Shown in pieces: positions 30,510 to 40,553 of a DNA stretch of 64,000 bases. The stretch comes from an uncultured Blastocatellia bacterium (GTDB lineage: Bacteria > Acidobacteriota > Blastocatellia > HR10): the NCBI GenBank assembly GCA_937934295.1, contig CALHAI010000004.1:248001-312000 (forward strand), in the 5' to 3' direction. The notes beneath the pieces are model-generated. The model was not told the origin of the DNA and did not search any database. It was given only the letters and a program-made list of their open reading frames with translations. Each line of letters opens with the position of its first letter. The stretch's first letter is position 1. Position numbers and translations under genes: made by a program.

Positions 30510-30584
30510 GGAAGCGGCCGGACCTCAGGGCCTGGCCGCTTCCCCCTGCCTCTTCTCTGAAACGCCGGGGTGGCGACCCCGGCG
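30510..30584 (+). terminator. Tandem hairpins downstream of the TonB-type receptor gene
   Basis: GGAAGCGGCC...GGCCGCTTCC (30510-30543) and CGCCGGGGT-GGCG-ACCCCGGCG (30563-30584); no U-tract. Confidence 0.5.
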
Positions 30585-30700
30585 CTCTCACTCGTACCGA
30601 GTTCTAACCTCGAACCGCTGTCGGAGAGGGGAGTCCATCCCGCTCGTTGAGGAACCCCCCTCGCTCATGATATCTTTTTGCTTCGGATGCAGGGAACGCA

Positions 30701-31561
30701 ATGATGATCCGCGTCGGGCCAGCCGGATGGTCATACGAGGATTGGAAAGGGACGGTGTATCCGGATCCTCTGCCGCGCGGGTTCGATCCACTTCCGTATA
30801 TTGCCGAGTATTTCGACACCGTTGAGATCAACAGCAGCTTCTATCGTCCCCCGACGGAGAGGATGACCCATAGTTGGGTGCGCCGCGTCGCGCACAACCC
30901 TCGATTCAAGTTCACGGCGAAGCTCTATCAGAGGTTCACGCATGAGCGGGGAACAGCCGGCGTCCAGGACGAACGCCTCTTCAAGCGCGGGATGGAGCCA
31001 CTTCTGGAAGCCGATCGGCTCGGAGCCCTGCTCGTTCAATTCCCCTGGTCGTTCAAGAACACGTCCGAAGCGCGCGCGTACCTGCGGGAGCTGCTGGAAC
31101 GATTCCGCGAGTATCCGCTCGTCGTTGAGGTGCGGCATGGCTCATGGAACGTCGAGGAGGTGTATCAGTTTCTCGCCGAGCGCGGCGTCGGATTTTGCAA
31201 TATTGATCAGCCGCTCTTCCGTCGCTCCTTGCCCCCGACCTCGCGCGTGACGGCCGCCGTCGGCTACGTGCGCTTGCACGGTCGAAACTACGAGAACTGG
31301 TTCGCGGAGAACGCCGATCCAGGAGCCCGTTACGATTATCTGTATTCTCCCGAAGAGCTGGAGCCGTGGATCGAGAAGATCCGACATATCAGTGAGATCG
31401 CCCGCGAGGTATATGTGATCACGAACAATCACGTGCGGGGGAAAGGCGCCGTCAACGCTTTGGAACTGCGGGCGGCCTTGGAGAGGGAGAAGGTCGCCGT
31501 CCCACCGCCGCTTCTGCGTTGTTATCCGCGCTTGTATGCGATCGCGCGTTCATCGGTATGA
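30701..31561 (+). CDS. DUF72-family protein
   Basis: IRVGPAGWSYEDWKGTVYP, YFDTVEINSSFYRPPTER, FKFTAKLYQRFTHE, VRLHGRNYENWF, NNHVRGKGAVNALEL. Confidence 0.9.
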   Translation: MMIRVGPAGWSYEDWKGTVYPDPLPRGFDPLPYIAEYFDTVEINSSFYRPPTERMTHSWVRRVAHNPRFKFTAKLYQRFTHERGTAGVQDERLFKRGMEPLLEADRLGALLVQFPWSFKNTSEARAYLRELLERFREYPLVVEVRHGSWNVEEVYQFLAERGVGFCNIDQPLFRRSLPPTSRVTAAVGYVRLHGRNYENWFAENADPGARYDYLYSPEELEPWIEKIRHISEIAREVYVITNNHVRGKGAVNALELRAALEREKVAVPPPLLRCYPRLYAIARSSV

Positions 31562-33069
31562 GAGAGCGCCTCACCATCGTGATCGGCTATGAGGACGGGG
31601 CGATCTTCGAGCGGCAGAGGGCGCGTTTTCAGCAGCTCAGCGAACCGCTCCCGATTCGTGGCCTGCGACTTGATCTCGGATTCTCGGGCATAGCTTTGAA
31701 CGCGCTCCTTGAATCGCTGGCGACTGACTATCTCCTGCTCCTTCAGACGGGGGCGCTTGTCGAGATCGGTGAGCGATCGCTGCTCCGGCTTCTTCAAGTC
31801 GCCGAAGAGAGCGGAGCGGGGATCGTCTATGCCGATTATTTCGAAGCGAGCGCGAGCGAGCTGCGCGCGCGTCCGCTGAACGACTATCAATTGGGGAGCG
31901 TCAGCGAGGAGTTCGATTTCGGACCGCTCTTGCTCCTGTCGCATCGGGTCGTGCGTCGGGCGATCGAGCGATGCGGCCCGATCCCTTTAGATCTGCGGTG
32001 GAGTGGGTTCTATGATCTGCGGTTGAAGATCGCGACCGTCGGCGACATCCTGCGTGTTCCCGAATGTCTCTACATCTGCCACCGTGCGCCTGGGGAGATG
32101 ATGAGCACCGAGTCTCCGCTTGAGGCGATCTTCCGCTACGTGGATCTCCGGAATCGTCCGGCGCAACAGGAGATGGAGCGCGTCTTCACCGAACATCTTC
32201 GACGCGTGGGCGCGTATCTAGAACCAACGTTCGCCCCGATCCCTCCCCCTGAAGCCGATTACCCGGTGCTCGCGAGCGTGATCATCCCCGTGCGCAATCG
32301 CGAGCGAACGATCGCCGATGCCTTGCAGAGCGTGCTCTTGCAGCGTGCATCCTTTCCCTACAACGTGATCGTCGTGGACAATCATTCAACGGATCGGACG
32401 ACGGAGATCGTGCGGCGATGGGCGAGCGCGTCTCCGCAACTCATCCATAAGATCCCCGAGCGCCGCGATCTGGGGATCGGAGGATGTTGGAACGAAGCCA
32501 TCTTCTCTCCGGAGTGCGGACTGCTCGCTGTGCAGTTGGATTCAGATGATCTGTACGCGGACGAGACGACGCTGGAGACGATCGTGCGCGCTTTCTTTGA
32601 TCCGGAAGCCTTCGCGCAAGCCGTGTGGGAGCGATCGTGTCGGGAGTGGCCGACGCCGCGCTACGCCATGGTCATCGGCGCCTATCGCACGGTGAACTTT
32701 CAGTTGGAGGAGATTCCGCCCGGCATCGTGGATCATCGCGAATGGACGCGCGAGAACGGGCGAAACAATGCCTTACGCGTGAAAGGCCTGGGGGCCCCTC
32801 GCGCCTACTACGTGCCGCTTGTGCGGCGCTTCGGATTTCCCAACGTGAGCTATGGTGAGGATTACGCCGTCGGCTTGCGTCTCAGTCGCGAGTACGAGAT
32901 CGGTCGCCTCTTTGAGCCGATCTACCTGGTGCGCCGATGGGAGGACAACACGGATCACGCCGTACCGTGGGAGGTGCGGAATCGGTATGAGGCCTATAAG
33001 GATTGGGTGCGGACGTTGGAGATCCGAGCGCGGCAGCGGCGAAATCGCGAGATCGAGGGAAGGCCATGA
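31558..33069 (+). CDS. Glycosyltransferase family 2 protein
   Basis: ASVIIPVRNRERTIADALQSVLLQ, VIVVDNHSTDRTTEIV, LLAVQLDSDDLYA; ATGA overlap with DUF72 gene. Confidence 0.88.
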   Translation: MRERLTIVIGYEDGAIFERQRARFQQLSEPLPIRGLRLDLGFSGIALNALLESLATDYLLLLQTGALVEIGERSLLRLLQVAEESGAGIVYADYFEASASELRARPLNDYQLGSVSEEFDFGPLLLLSHRVVRRAIERCGPIPLDLRWSGFYDLRLKIATVGDILRVPECLYICHRAPGEMMSTESPLEAIFRYVDLRNRPAQQEMERVFTEHLRRVGAYLEPTFAPIPPPEADYPVLASVIIPVRNRERTIADALQSVLLQRASFPYNVIVVDNHSTDRTTEIVRRWASASPQLIHKIPERRDLGIGGCWNEAIFSPECGLLAVQLDSDDLYADETTLETIVRAFFDPEAFAQAVWERSCREWPTPRYAMVIGAYRTVNFQLEEIPPGIVDHREWTRENGRNNALRVKGLGAPRAYYVPLVRRFGFPNVSYGEDYAVGLRLSREYEIGRLFEPIYLVRRWEDNTDHAVPWEVRNRYEAYKDWVRTLEIRARQRRNREIEGRP

Positions 33070-34562
33070 TCGCGATTGATGGGAATTCGCTCACGCTGGA
33101 GCAGCTTGAGGCTGTGGCTGTGGATCGGGAATCGGTGGAGATCGCGCCGGAGGCGTTCGCTCGCATGGAGGCATCGCGCCGTGTGGTCGAGGAGATCTTA
33201 CGGAGCGGGCGCGTCGTCTATGGCGTGAACACGGGCTTCGGGAAATTGAGCGGAGTGACGATCCCGCGCGAAGCGACGCGCCAGTTGCAACTGAACCTCG
33301 TGCGCAGTCATGCGGCGGGTGTCGGCGAACCGCTCAGCGAGGCCGAGACGCGCGCGATGATGTTAGCGCGGGCCAATGTCTTGGCCAAGGGGTATTCGGG
33401 CGTGCGCTCCATCGTCGTGGAGACGCTTGTGCGCATGTTGAACGCGGGCATTCATCCCCTTGTCCCCTCGCGCGGATCGGTGGGCGCCAGTGGAGATCTC
33501 GCTCCGCTCGCGCATCTGGCCCTGGCGATGATCGGCGAGGGAGACGTCGTGCATCATGGAGAACGCCGGAGCGCTCGCCAGGCGCTCGCGGAAGCGGGGA
33601 TCGCGCCTTTGCAGCTGGAAGCGAAAGAGGGGATCGCGCTTTTAAACGGTACGCAGGCGATGGTGGCCGTCGGGGCGCTCTGCGTGCAGCGCGCCAAACG
33701 CCTGGCCAATGTCGCCGATGTCGCCGGCGCCATGTCCCTGGAAGCTCTGCATGGGACGAATGCCGCCTGCGATCCGCGCATCCATGCCCTGCGCCCGCAT
33801 CCCGGGCAGAGCGAGGTCGCCGAGCGCATCCTCCGCCTCACCGAAGGGAGCGAGATCATGCTCTCGCACAAGGACTGCCCGCGTGTGCAGGATGCCTACA
33901 GCTTGCGCTGTATGCCTCAGGTGCACGGTGCCGTGCGCGATGTCATCCGCCATGTCGAGGACGTCGTGGGCATCGAATTGAACAGCGCGATTGACAATCC
34001 CTTGATCTTCGCCGAGACAGGAGAGGTGCTCCTTGGGGGGAACTTCCACGGCGAAGTCCTCGCGCTCGCGTTCGATTATTTGGCGATGGCGCTCGCGGAG
34101 CTGGGAGCGATCTCTGAGCGTCGGATTGAACGGCTTGTGAACCCGGATTTGAGCGAGCTGCCGCCGTTTTTGACGACCAATCCCGGCATGTGCTCTGGGA
34201 TGATGCTCCTGCAGATCGTCGCCGTCTCGCTCGTCGGAGAGAACAAAGTCCTCGTGCATCCGGCTTCCGTAGATTCGCTGCCCACATCGGGGAACAAGGA
34301 AGACCATGTCAGCATGGGGATGACGTCCGCTTTGAAGCTCCGGCAGGTGCTCGAGAACGTCGAGCATATTCTGGCCATCGAGTTGCTGTGCGCCGCTCAA
34401 GGGCTCGATTATCTGGCTCCCTTGCGCCCCGGGCGTGGCGTGCGTCTGGCCTATGAGCGCCTTCGCGCGTTGGTTCCCACATTGACCGAAGACCGCGTCT
34501 TGGCTCCTGACGTCGAGCGCGTGCGAGCGCATCTCAGGGATTTCGCCGACGTCTTGAGGTGA
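33066..34562 (+). CDS. hutH: Histidine ammonia-lyase
   Basis: VVYGVNTGFGKLSGVTIP, NLVRSHAAGVGEPLS, MIO motif GSVGASGDLAPLAHLAL, LLNGTQAM. Confidence 0.94.
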   Translation: MIAIDGNSLTLEQLEAVAVDRESVEIAPEAFARMEASRRVVEEILRSGRVVYGVNTGFGKLSGVTIPREATRQLQLNLVRSHAAGVGEPLSEAETRAMMLARANVLAKGYSGVRSIVVETLVRMLNAGIHPLVPSRGSVGASGDLAPLAHLALAMIGEGDVVHHGERRSARQALAEAGIAPLQLEAKEGIALLNGTQAMVAVGALCVQRAKRLANVADVAGAMSLEALHGTNAACDPRIHALRPHPGQSEVAERILRLTEGSEIMLSHKDCPRVQDAYSLRCMPQVHGAVRDVIRHVEDVVGIELNSAIDNPLIFAETGEVLLGGNFHGEVLALAFDYLAMALAELGAISERRIERLVNPDLSELPPFLTTNPGMCSGMMLLQIVAVSLVGENKVLVHPASVDSLPTSGNKEDHVSMGMTSALKLRQVLENVEHILAIELLCAAQGLDYLAPLRPGRGVRLAYERLRALVPTLTEDRVLAPDVERVRAHLRDFADVLR

Positions 34563-34762
34563 TGTGACCGTCGCTTCGCCCGTTTCGAGAAAGGCGTACG
34601 CGCGCTCTCGCTCGTCGTATGCGCCAAGGTGCTCCCTTGAAACGCCGAAGCAGGCTCCTTATCATATATTGCTCTCGCGAGGATTCCGGATGCGGTTCTC
34701 AGAGGAGTGAGGTCGTGTGGGGGGGACATGAGGGGGCGACCACGAGAAAGGAGGAGCGTTCG

Positions 34763-35062
34763 ATGTGGGATGCGATCAAGGAAATGGTGCTCATTCATGT
34801 CATCTCTCTGATGATCGCCCTGGGGTCATTGGGCCTGGCGATTTGGACGGTGGTGAGCGATCGCTTCAAGGGGGGTATAGATGACCTTTTCCTTGTGCTG
34901 GCAGGGATGCTCTTAGCTCTGCTCTTCTCGATTCCGCCGATCCTGGCGCTCAAGCGCCGCGGCGTGTTTGAGCGCCTTCGTGTCCGCGTGAAGCGCGCGG
35001 CGACCGAGCCGGCCCGACCGACGCCCCCTTCGGTGGCGGAGGAGAAGGTCACGGTCGAGTGA
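34763..35062 (+). CDS. Small two-TM membrane protein of unknown function
   Basis: MWDAIKEMVLIHVISLMIALGSLGLAIWTVV...DDLFLVLAGMLLALLFSIPPILALKRRG; SD AAAGGAGGAG. Confidence 0.65.
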   Translation: MWDAIKEMVLIHVISLMIALGSLGLAIWTVVSDRFKGGIDDLFLVLAGMLLALLFSIPPILALKRRGVFERLRVRVKRAATEPARPTPPSVAEEKVTVE

Positions 35063-35937
35063 ATCATCCGGCGGGGCACATGCCTTTGGTGAAGGACGTC
35101 GAAGTCTCCCTTTCGGCTGAGCGAAAGGCCGATCTCCTCCCGATGCGCCTCTTGGTCGGTCTGTTGGCCACGACCTCGCTCTGGCACCGGGAGTTGATCC
35201 GCTTCTCTCGTCAACGGAGTCGCATTCTGGGTGTCATCGGCTCCCCGTTGGTCTTCTGGTGGCTGGTTGGGTCCGGGCTGGGCGATTCCTTCCGCGCAAA
35301 TGGACACGGCACGGGGTATCTGCAGTATTTCTTCCCCGGCACCGTGCTCCTCATTGTCTTGTTCACATCGGTCTTTTGTATGATGTCGGTCATCGAGGAT
35401 CGGCACGCGGGATTTTTGCAATCGGTTGTGGCCTCGCCCATCCCGCGAGCCGCGCTCGTGTTGGGAAAAGTTTTGGGGGGGACGACACTCGCCGCTCTGC
35501 AAGGAGCGATCCTGCTGCCGCTGGCGCTGCTTGTCGGCATCCCGCTGACGCTCGGGCAGGTAGTGGGGATCGTGTCTTTCCTCCTCCTTCTGGCTTTCGG
35601 GATCACGGCATTCGGTTTCATCCTCGCCTGGCAGCTTGACTCGACGCATGGGTTTCATGCCGTCGTCAATCTGATCTTCATCCCGATGTGGCTCGTCTCC
35701 GGAGCACTCTTTCCCGTGAGTGGGGCATCCCCGTGGGTCGCTTGGCTCATGCGGGTGAATCCGCTGACCTATAGCACCGCTGGCCTTCAACGGTTGCTCT
35801 TCCTGCACCATCCTCTCGCGGTGGCGCAGGCGCCGAGCTTCTCCTTGGCGCTCGGCGTGACGCTTCTTTTCAGCTCCGCTGCCTTCCTCGTGGCCCTCGC
35901 GGTCGTTAATCGGCGTCCCTCTCATGTCATGGGGTGA
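35059..35937 (+). CDS. ABC-2 type transporter permease
   Basis: SPLVFWWLVGSGLG, YLQYFFPGTVLLIVLFTSVFCMMSVIEDRHAGFLQSVVASPIPRAALVLGKVLGG; GTG start overlapping upstream TGA. Confidence 0.88.
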   Translation: MNHPAGHMPLVKDVEVSLSAERKADLLPMRLLVGLLATTSLWHRELIRFSRQRSRILGVIGSPLVFWWLVGSGLGDSFRANGHGTGYLQYFFPGTVLLIVLFTSVFCMMSVIEDRHAGFLQSVVASPIPRAALVLGKVLGGTTLAALQGAILLPLALLVGIPLTLGQVVGIVSFLLLLAFGITAFGFILAWQLDSTHGFHAVVNLIFIPMWLVSGALFPVSGASPWVAWLMRVNPLTYSTAGLQRLLFLHHPLAVAQAPSFSLALGVTLLFSSAAFLVALAVVNRRPSHVMG

Positions 35938-35974
35938 GGGGAGCGACCGTCGCGCTCACTCCAAGCCATGGACG

Positions 35975-36421
35975 TCACACGTGGTAGAGCATCACGTAGA
36001 TCACAACGCCCGTGACTGAGACATAGAGCCAAAGTGGAAGCGTCCGCCGCGCGATCTGCCGATGCCGGGCATATTCCCCGCGCAGCGCGCGGGTGAGCGT
36101 CACAAGCACCATGGGGAGAATGACGAGCGCAAGGACCGTGTGTGAGATCAGGACGATGAAGTAAAGGGCTCGGATGGCTCCGCTCTTCGGAAAAGGGGTG
36201 GTCCCATGAACAGCATGGTAGATCACATAGGAGAGCAGGAAAAGGGCTGAGCTGGTCACCGCCCCGAGCATGCACGCGCGATGGGCGTTCACCGCTCGCC
36301 TTCGGATGAATCGATATCCCACGAGCAGAAGGAACGCGCTCGTCAGATTCAACGCGGCATTCACTGTCGGCCACAGCATCCGCATACGCTCGAATGACGA
36401 AGCAAGGATTATACGCGACAT
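35975..36421 (-). CDS. DUF420-family membrane protein
   Basis: LWPTVNAALNLTSAFLLLVGYRFIRRRAVNAHRACMLGAVTSSALFLLSYVIYHAVHG; four TM segments. Confidence 0.82.
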   Translation of the reverse strand: MSRIILASSFERMRMLWPTVNAALNLTSAFLLLVGYRFIRRRAVNAHRACMLGAVTSSALFLLSYVIYHAVHGTTPFPKSGAIRALYFIVLISHTVLALVILPMVLVTLTRALRGEYARHRQIARRTLPLWLYVSVTGVVIYVMLYHV

Positions 36422-36502
36422 CTCCTCCGCAGGCGAGAAGCCGATTGGGCAGGAGCGCTCGATTGACGCCGAAGGAGGCATTCGACTACGCTCTCCGATG
36501 AC

Positions 36503-37234
36503 ATGAGGGAATCGGCCGTCCAGATCGTGATTCCGACATACAATGAGCGAGAGAACATCGCGCGCCTCATCGCGGAGCTTCGCGCGCGCTATCCCGATGC
36601 GGGCATCATCGTCGTGGACGACGATTCGCCAGATGGTACAGCCGATGTCGTGGAGATGATGGCCGCGAGCGATTCACGGCTTCGCATCTTGCGCCGCCGG
36701 GGACGTCGAAGTTTTGCGCGCTCGGTCGTGGAGGGGATGCTTTGGGCGCTCGCGCGCGAGCCGCAGTTCGTGATCCAAATGGATGCCGATCTCTCGCACC
36801 ATCCGCAGTACATCGGCGATCTCCTCCACGCGGCCACTGAGGCCGATCTGGTCATCGGGTCGCGATATGTGGGGCGGCGCGTGAACGTCGTCAATTGGCC
36901 GCTCTCGCGATTGCTCCTGAGCGTCTTCGCCAATGCGTATGTTCGGACAATCACGCGCCTGCCTGTCTTCGATGTGACCGGTGGCTTCCGCTGCTGGCGC
37001 GCCGAAGCGCTCCGGGCCATTGATCTCTCCTCGATCCGATCCGAAGGCTATGCGTTCCAAGTCGAGACCCTCTATCGCGCCCATCGGCTCGGGCATCGTA
37101 TCGTCGAAGTCCCCATCCTCTTCACCGAGCGGAACGCCGGCGCCTCGAAGATGAGCGCGCGCATCATCCTGGAATCGGCGATTCGACCGTGGACGCTCGT
37201 CCTCGGAAGGAGCACGCCTAAATCCCACGGGTGA
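36503..37234 (+). CDS. Polyprenol monophosphomannose synthase-like GT2
   Basis: VIPTYNERENIARLIAEL, IIVVDDDSPDGTADVV, VIQMDADLSHHPQYIGDLL, VIGSRYV, TGGFRCWRAEAL. Confidence 0.88.
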   Translation: MRESAVQIVIPTYNERENIARLIAELRARYPDAGIIVVDDDSPDGTADVVEMMAASDSRLRILRRRGRRSFARSVVEGMLWALAREPQFVIQMDADLSHHPQYIGDLLHAATEADLVIGSRYVGRRVNVVNWPLSRLLLSVFANAYVRTITRLPVFDVTGGFRCWRAEALRAIDLSSIRSEGYAFQVETLYRAHRLGHRIVEVPILFTERNAGASKMSARIILESAIRPWTLVLGRSTPKSHG

Positions 37235-38168
37235 GCCGATCGCCAAGACGCTGCCGCCAACGCGGCGCGTCTCTCCCTACACGGGGGCCAAGATAGCGTC
37301 CGAGGGGAAAGGCGAGTCCTTTCGTGATGGCTTTCGAGATGACGCGTGGCGTCATCCGTTCGTGAGGGAGCTTACAGAGATTCGCGTAGATGTGGTAGGG
37401 AATGGCATGGAACAAGGTGAACCGGAGCGAAGGGGGATCGCCACCGAACAGCTCATGATAGAGGCGATAGCTCGCGACGAAACGTTTGAAATCATACCAG
37501 GCCGAGCGATCGTGCGAGTGGATGACGACGGAATCGGGTTGGTAATAGATCGTATAACCGGCCTCCATGATCCGCTTCGCCCAACGGATGTCTTCTCCAA
37601 AAGTGGCGCGCCCGAACGGAAATCGTTCCCACACTGAACGTCGGATCGCTGAGGAGACGTTGTCGAAGCTGAAGAGCGTAATTTTCTCCTCAAGAGTCAG
37701 AGCGGAGAGGTCCACCGAGTCGTCGAGTCTTTGCCGGCGCGGCTCTTGGCGCGAGGCGACGTGGTCCTTCACATGTCGTCGGACAAAAGCATCGCTCCCG
37801 GGGCGGGGGATTTGTCGGCTGTACGTCCCGGCGATGGAGGCGTCCTCACGCAGCGGCTCAATGAGGCATTCCAGCCACCATTCGTTTGCGGGCAGGGCAT
37901 CTTGAACGAGGAGCGCGACGAATTGACCGTGAGTGTGACGGATCGCGCGATCTCGGGTCTCGCCGTGGTCGAATTCCTCCGGCGGAATCGTGAGGACCGT
38001 CACGGGGAATCGAGCGCACTGCTCGATCGTGCCATCTGTGGAGCCGGAGTCGATCACGATGATCTCGAGCGGGAGAGAAACGCGCTGCGCGAGGAGGCGT
38101 TCGAGCAGCTCGGGGAATTCTGGCCCGGCATTACGCGTTGGGATCACGATGGAGATGACCTCGCTCAT
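37218..38168 (-). CDS. Glycosyltransferase family 2 (rhamnosyltransferase-like)
   Basis: SIVIPTRNAGPEFPELLERLLAQ, IIVIDSGSTDGTIEQC, FGEDIRWAKRIMEAGYTIYYQPDSVVIHSH. Confidence 0.9.
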   Translation of the reverse strand: MSEVISIVIPTRNAGPEFPELLERLLAQRVSLPLEIIVIDSGSTDGTIEQCARFPVTVLTIPPEEFDHGETRDRAIRHTHGQFVALLVQDALPANEWWLECLIEPLREDASIAGTYSRQIPRPGSDAFVRRHVKDHVASRQEPRRQRLDDSVDLSALTLEEKITLFSFDNVSSAIRRSVWERFPFGRATFGEDIRWAKRIMEAGYTIYYQPDSVVIHSHDRSAWYDFKRFVASYRLYHELFGGDPPSLRFTLFHAIPYHIYANLCKLPHERMTPRVISKAITKGLAFPLGRYLGPRVGRDAPRWRQRLGDRLTRGI

Positions 38169-39664
38169 CGGTCGCTCAAAGAGGCCTGCTCGGCTGGCTC
38201 CGTGGGATGGGGGATCATGAGGCCCCTCAGCTCGCGCAGTTCAGAACGGAGCAGGAGCGCGAGAGCAAGTGCGTGGGTGATTCCACCTCCCAGGAGGAGC
38301 GCAAGGAGCATTTGCCATGAAGGCAGCGCGAGCGATCCAGAAGCCCAGCGCAGCAGCCATGCCATGAGGAGAACGCCCCCCGCACTGAGGATCACGGGAC
38401 GTATGGCTATCCAGAAATCCATGGGCTTCCAGCGAAGTGCGTGGAAGACGGTCGCCGTGACGACTCCCGCCAGGCTCAGGAAAACGAGCGCCGTCGCCGC
38501 AGCGACGCCAGCGATCCCCCATCGCAGGCTCATGGCGACGGCCATCACGAAAACAGGGGCCGCGCCGAGCGCGCATTTGAAGTTGAGATCGGGACGTCCG
38601 ATGGCGTTGGACAGCTCTCCGGCTCCGAGCATCAGGCATCGCCCGATGGCGTGAAGGAGCAGAAGTTGAAGCGGAAGGACGGCAGGCCCCCACTTCTCTC
38701 CGTAGATGACGCGCACGTATTCCGAAGCGGCGACAAGGAGAAGGAGAAGAGGAGGGATCGCGATCCCGATGCTGATTCGCATGAACCGGAGATAGGCCGC
38801 GCGCAGCTCGGCTGGTCGTTCGCGCAGCCGCGCGAAGATTGGGAAGGCGACGTGCGAGAAGACGCCCATGAACAGCGTGGGCAGCATCATGCTTTGATTG
38901 TAGGCGAATGCGTAGAAGCCGAGAGGCGACGCACCCAGCCATTTTCCGATGAGAATGTAATCGGCGTTTTGCATCGCGTAGGCCGTCAAATCATTGCCGA
39001 AGACGTGTCGCCCGTAGCGGATGATTTCTCTCCATGGCCGACGAGACCAGTGGGGCGCGGGACGCCAGGCGCAGAGCTTCCAATTCAGGGCGACAGTGAG
39101 AGGAGCGGCGATGACGAAAGGCACGACCAAGCTCCAGACGCCGGCGCCCCACTGTGCCAAAGCGAGGCTGATCCCCGTCCCGATGAGCGTCGTCGCGATT
39201 TGGGGTAAGACGAGCTTTCCGGTCTCCAAGCGTCGGCGCAAAAGTGCTCCGTGCACGCTCCCCCATGGGGCGATCAACAGCGTGAGGCTCAGGGCGAGAA
39301 GAATGGGGATGAGATCGGGGCGACCGTAGAACCCGGCGATCACGGGGGCAGTCGCAACCTGAAGCGCGAAGAGACCAAAGCCGACGATCACGCCGAGCCA
39401 AAACCCCGCTGTCAGGACTTCCGCGTGCTCCTCAGGGTGATAAATGAGATAGTGCCCGATCCCCACGTTCCCGAAAAGGGCGATGAGCGTCGTCACGGTG
39501 AGGCCTAGGCTCATGAGGCCGAAATCTTCAGGCATGAGCCAACGGGCGAGCGCAATCCCGGCGAAGAAGTTGATGGCGCGCACGAAGACCTGCGCGCCGA
39601 TCCAAGAGATCGAACCCTTATAAAAGGCACGCGCTAACGCTTCATGGCGAGCGCTCTCGCTCAT
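38165..39664 (-). CDS. Oligosaccharide flippase (MOP/Wzx family)
   Basis: ARWLMPEDFGLMSLGLTVTTLIALFGNVGIGHYLIY; ~12 TM; ATGA overlap with the downstream GT2. Confidence 0.88.
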   Translation of the reverse strand: MSESARHEALARAFYKGSISWIGAQVFVRAINFFAGIALARWLMPEDFGLMSLGLTVTTLIALFGNVGIGHYLIYHPEEHAEVLTAGFWLGVIVGFGLFALQVATAPVIAGFYGRPDLIPILLALSLTLLIAPWGSVHGALLRRRLETGKLVLPQIATTLIGTGISLALAQWGAGVWSLVVPFVIAAPLTVALNWKLCAWRPAPHWSRRPWREIIRYGRHVFGNDLTAYAMQNADYILIGKWLGASPLGFYAFAYNQSMMLPTLFMGVFSHVAFPIFARLRERPAELRAAYLRFMRISIGIAIPPLLLLLVAASEYVRVIYGEKWGPAVLPLQLLLLHAIGRCLMLGAGELSNAIGRPDLNFKCALGAAPVFVMAVAMSLRWGIAGVAAATALVFLSLAGVVTATVFHALRWKPMDFWIAIRPVILSAGGVLLMAWLLRWASGSLALPSWQMLLALLLGGGITHALALALLLRSELRELRGLMIPHPTEPAEQASLSDR

Positions 39665-39788
39665 GCCGCCTCCTGACTCGCGTCGCTTATGATAAAGAGC
39701 GCGCGCGCGTCAGACAACTTCGTGCGGAGGATGAGCTTGCGCGGCGTGCCGGGAATGCATATGATCTCTCCGAAGGGGGCAGCCGAGT

Positions 39789-40526
39789 ATGGAGCTCAAA
39801 GGACGAGGCGCGTTGGTCACCGGAGCGGCCAAGCGCGTGGGGAGAGCGATCGCGCTCGCTTTGGCCGAACGCGGCGCGGATGTCGTCGTGCATTACCATC
39901 GTTCCGAGGAGGCCGCGCGCGAGGCCGTGCGCGCGCTCGAAGCCCGGGGCGTTCGCGCCCTCGCCGTGCGGGCGGATCTCGGGGAAGTCCGCGAGATCGA
40001 GCGATTGGTCGAGCACGCGGCGCGTTTCCTTGGCCGTCTCGACGTCTTGGTGAATAACGCCTCGGTCTTCTTCCGAACGCCCTTCGGCTCGATCACCGAA
40101 GAGCAGTGGGACCTCAATCTCGATGTAAATCTCAAGGCTCCCTTCTTCTGCGCCCAGTATGCGGCGCGCTTCATGCGGGAGCAAGGCGAGGGGAAGATCA
40201 TCAACATCGCCGATTGGGCCGGATTTCGACCCTACGCGGGATACATCCCGTATTGCGTCTCGAAGGCGGGGCTGATCGCGCTGACGCAGGTTTTGGCGAA
40301 GACGTTGGCCCCGACGATCTTGGTCAATGCCGTCGCGCCGGGACCGGTCCTCCTGCCGGAGGACTATGACGAGGAGGAGGCGCGCGCGATCATCGAGGGC
40401 ACACTGCTGAAGCGGCTCGGATCGCCCGAGGACGTCGTTCGCGCCGTGCTCTTTTTGATCGAGGGGGGCGATTTCATCACCGGACACACGCTCGTCGTAG
40501 ATGGAGGCCGGCTCATCGGTTCATAG
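39789..40526 (+). CDS. SDR-family oxidoreductase, pteridine reductase-like
   Basis: GALVTGAAKRVGRAIALALAERGADVVVHYHRSEEAA, LVNNASVFFRTPF, YCVSKAGLIALTQVLAKTLAP. Confidence 0.9.
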   Translation: MELKGRGALVTGAAKRVGRAIALALAERGADVVVHYHRSEEAAREAVRALEARGVRALAVRADLGEVREIERLVEHAARFLGRLDVLVNNASVFFRTPFGSITEEQWDLNLDVNLKAPFFCAQYAARFMREQGEGKIINIADWAGFRPYAGYIPYCVSKAGLIALTQVLAKTLAPTILVNAVAPGPVLLPEDYDEEEARAIIEGTLLKRLGSPEDVVRAVLFLIEGGDFITGHTLVVDGGRLIGS

Positions 40527-40553
40527 ACCGAGCGCACGAACAAGGAGGGTGAG

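Noticed and set aside
34795-35925. 376-aa minus-strand ORF
   Set aside because: Antisense to the ABC-2 permease; His/Glu/Arg/Gln-rich reverse frame of TM codons.
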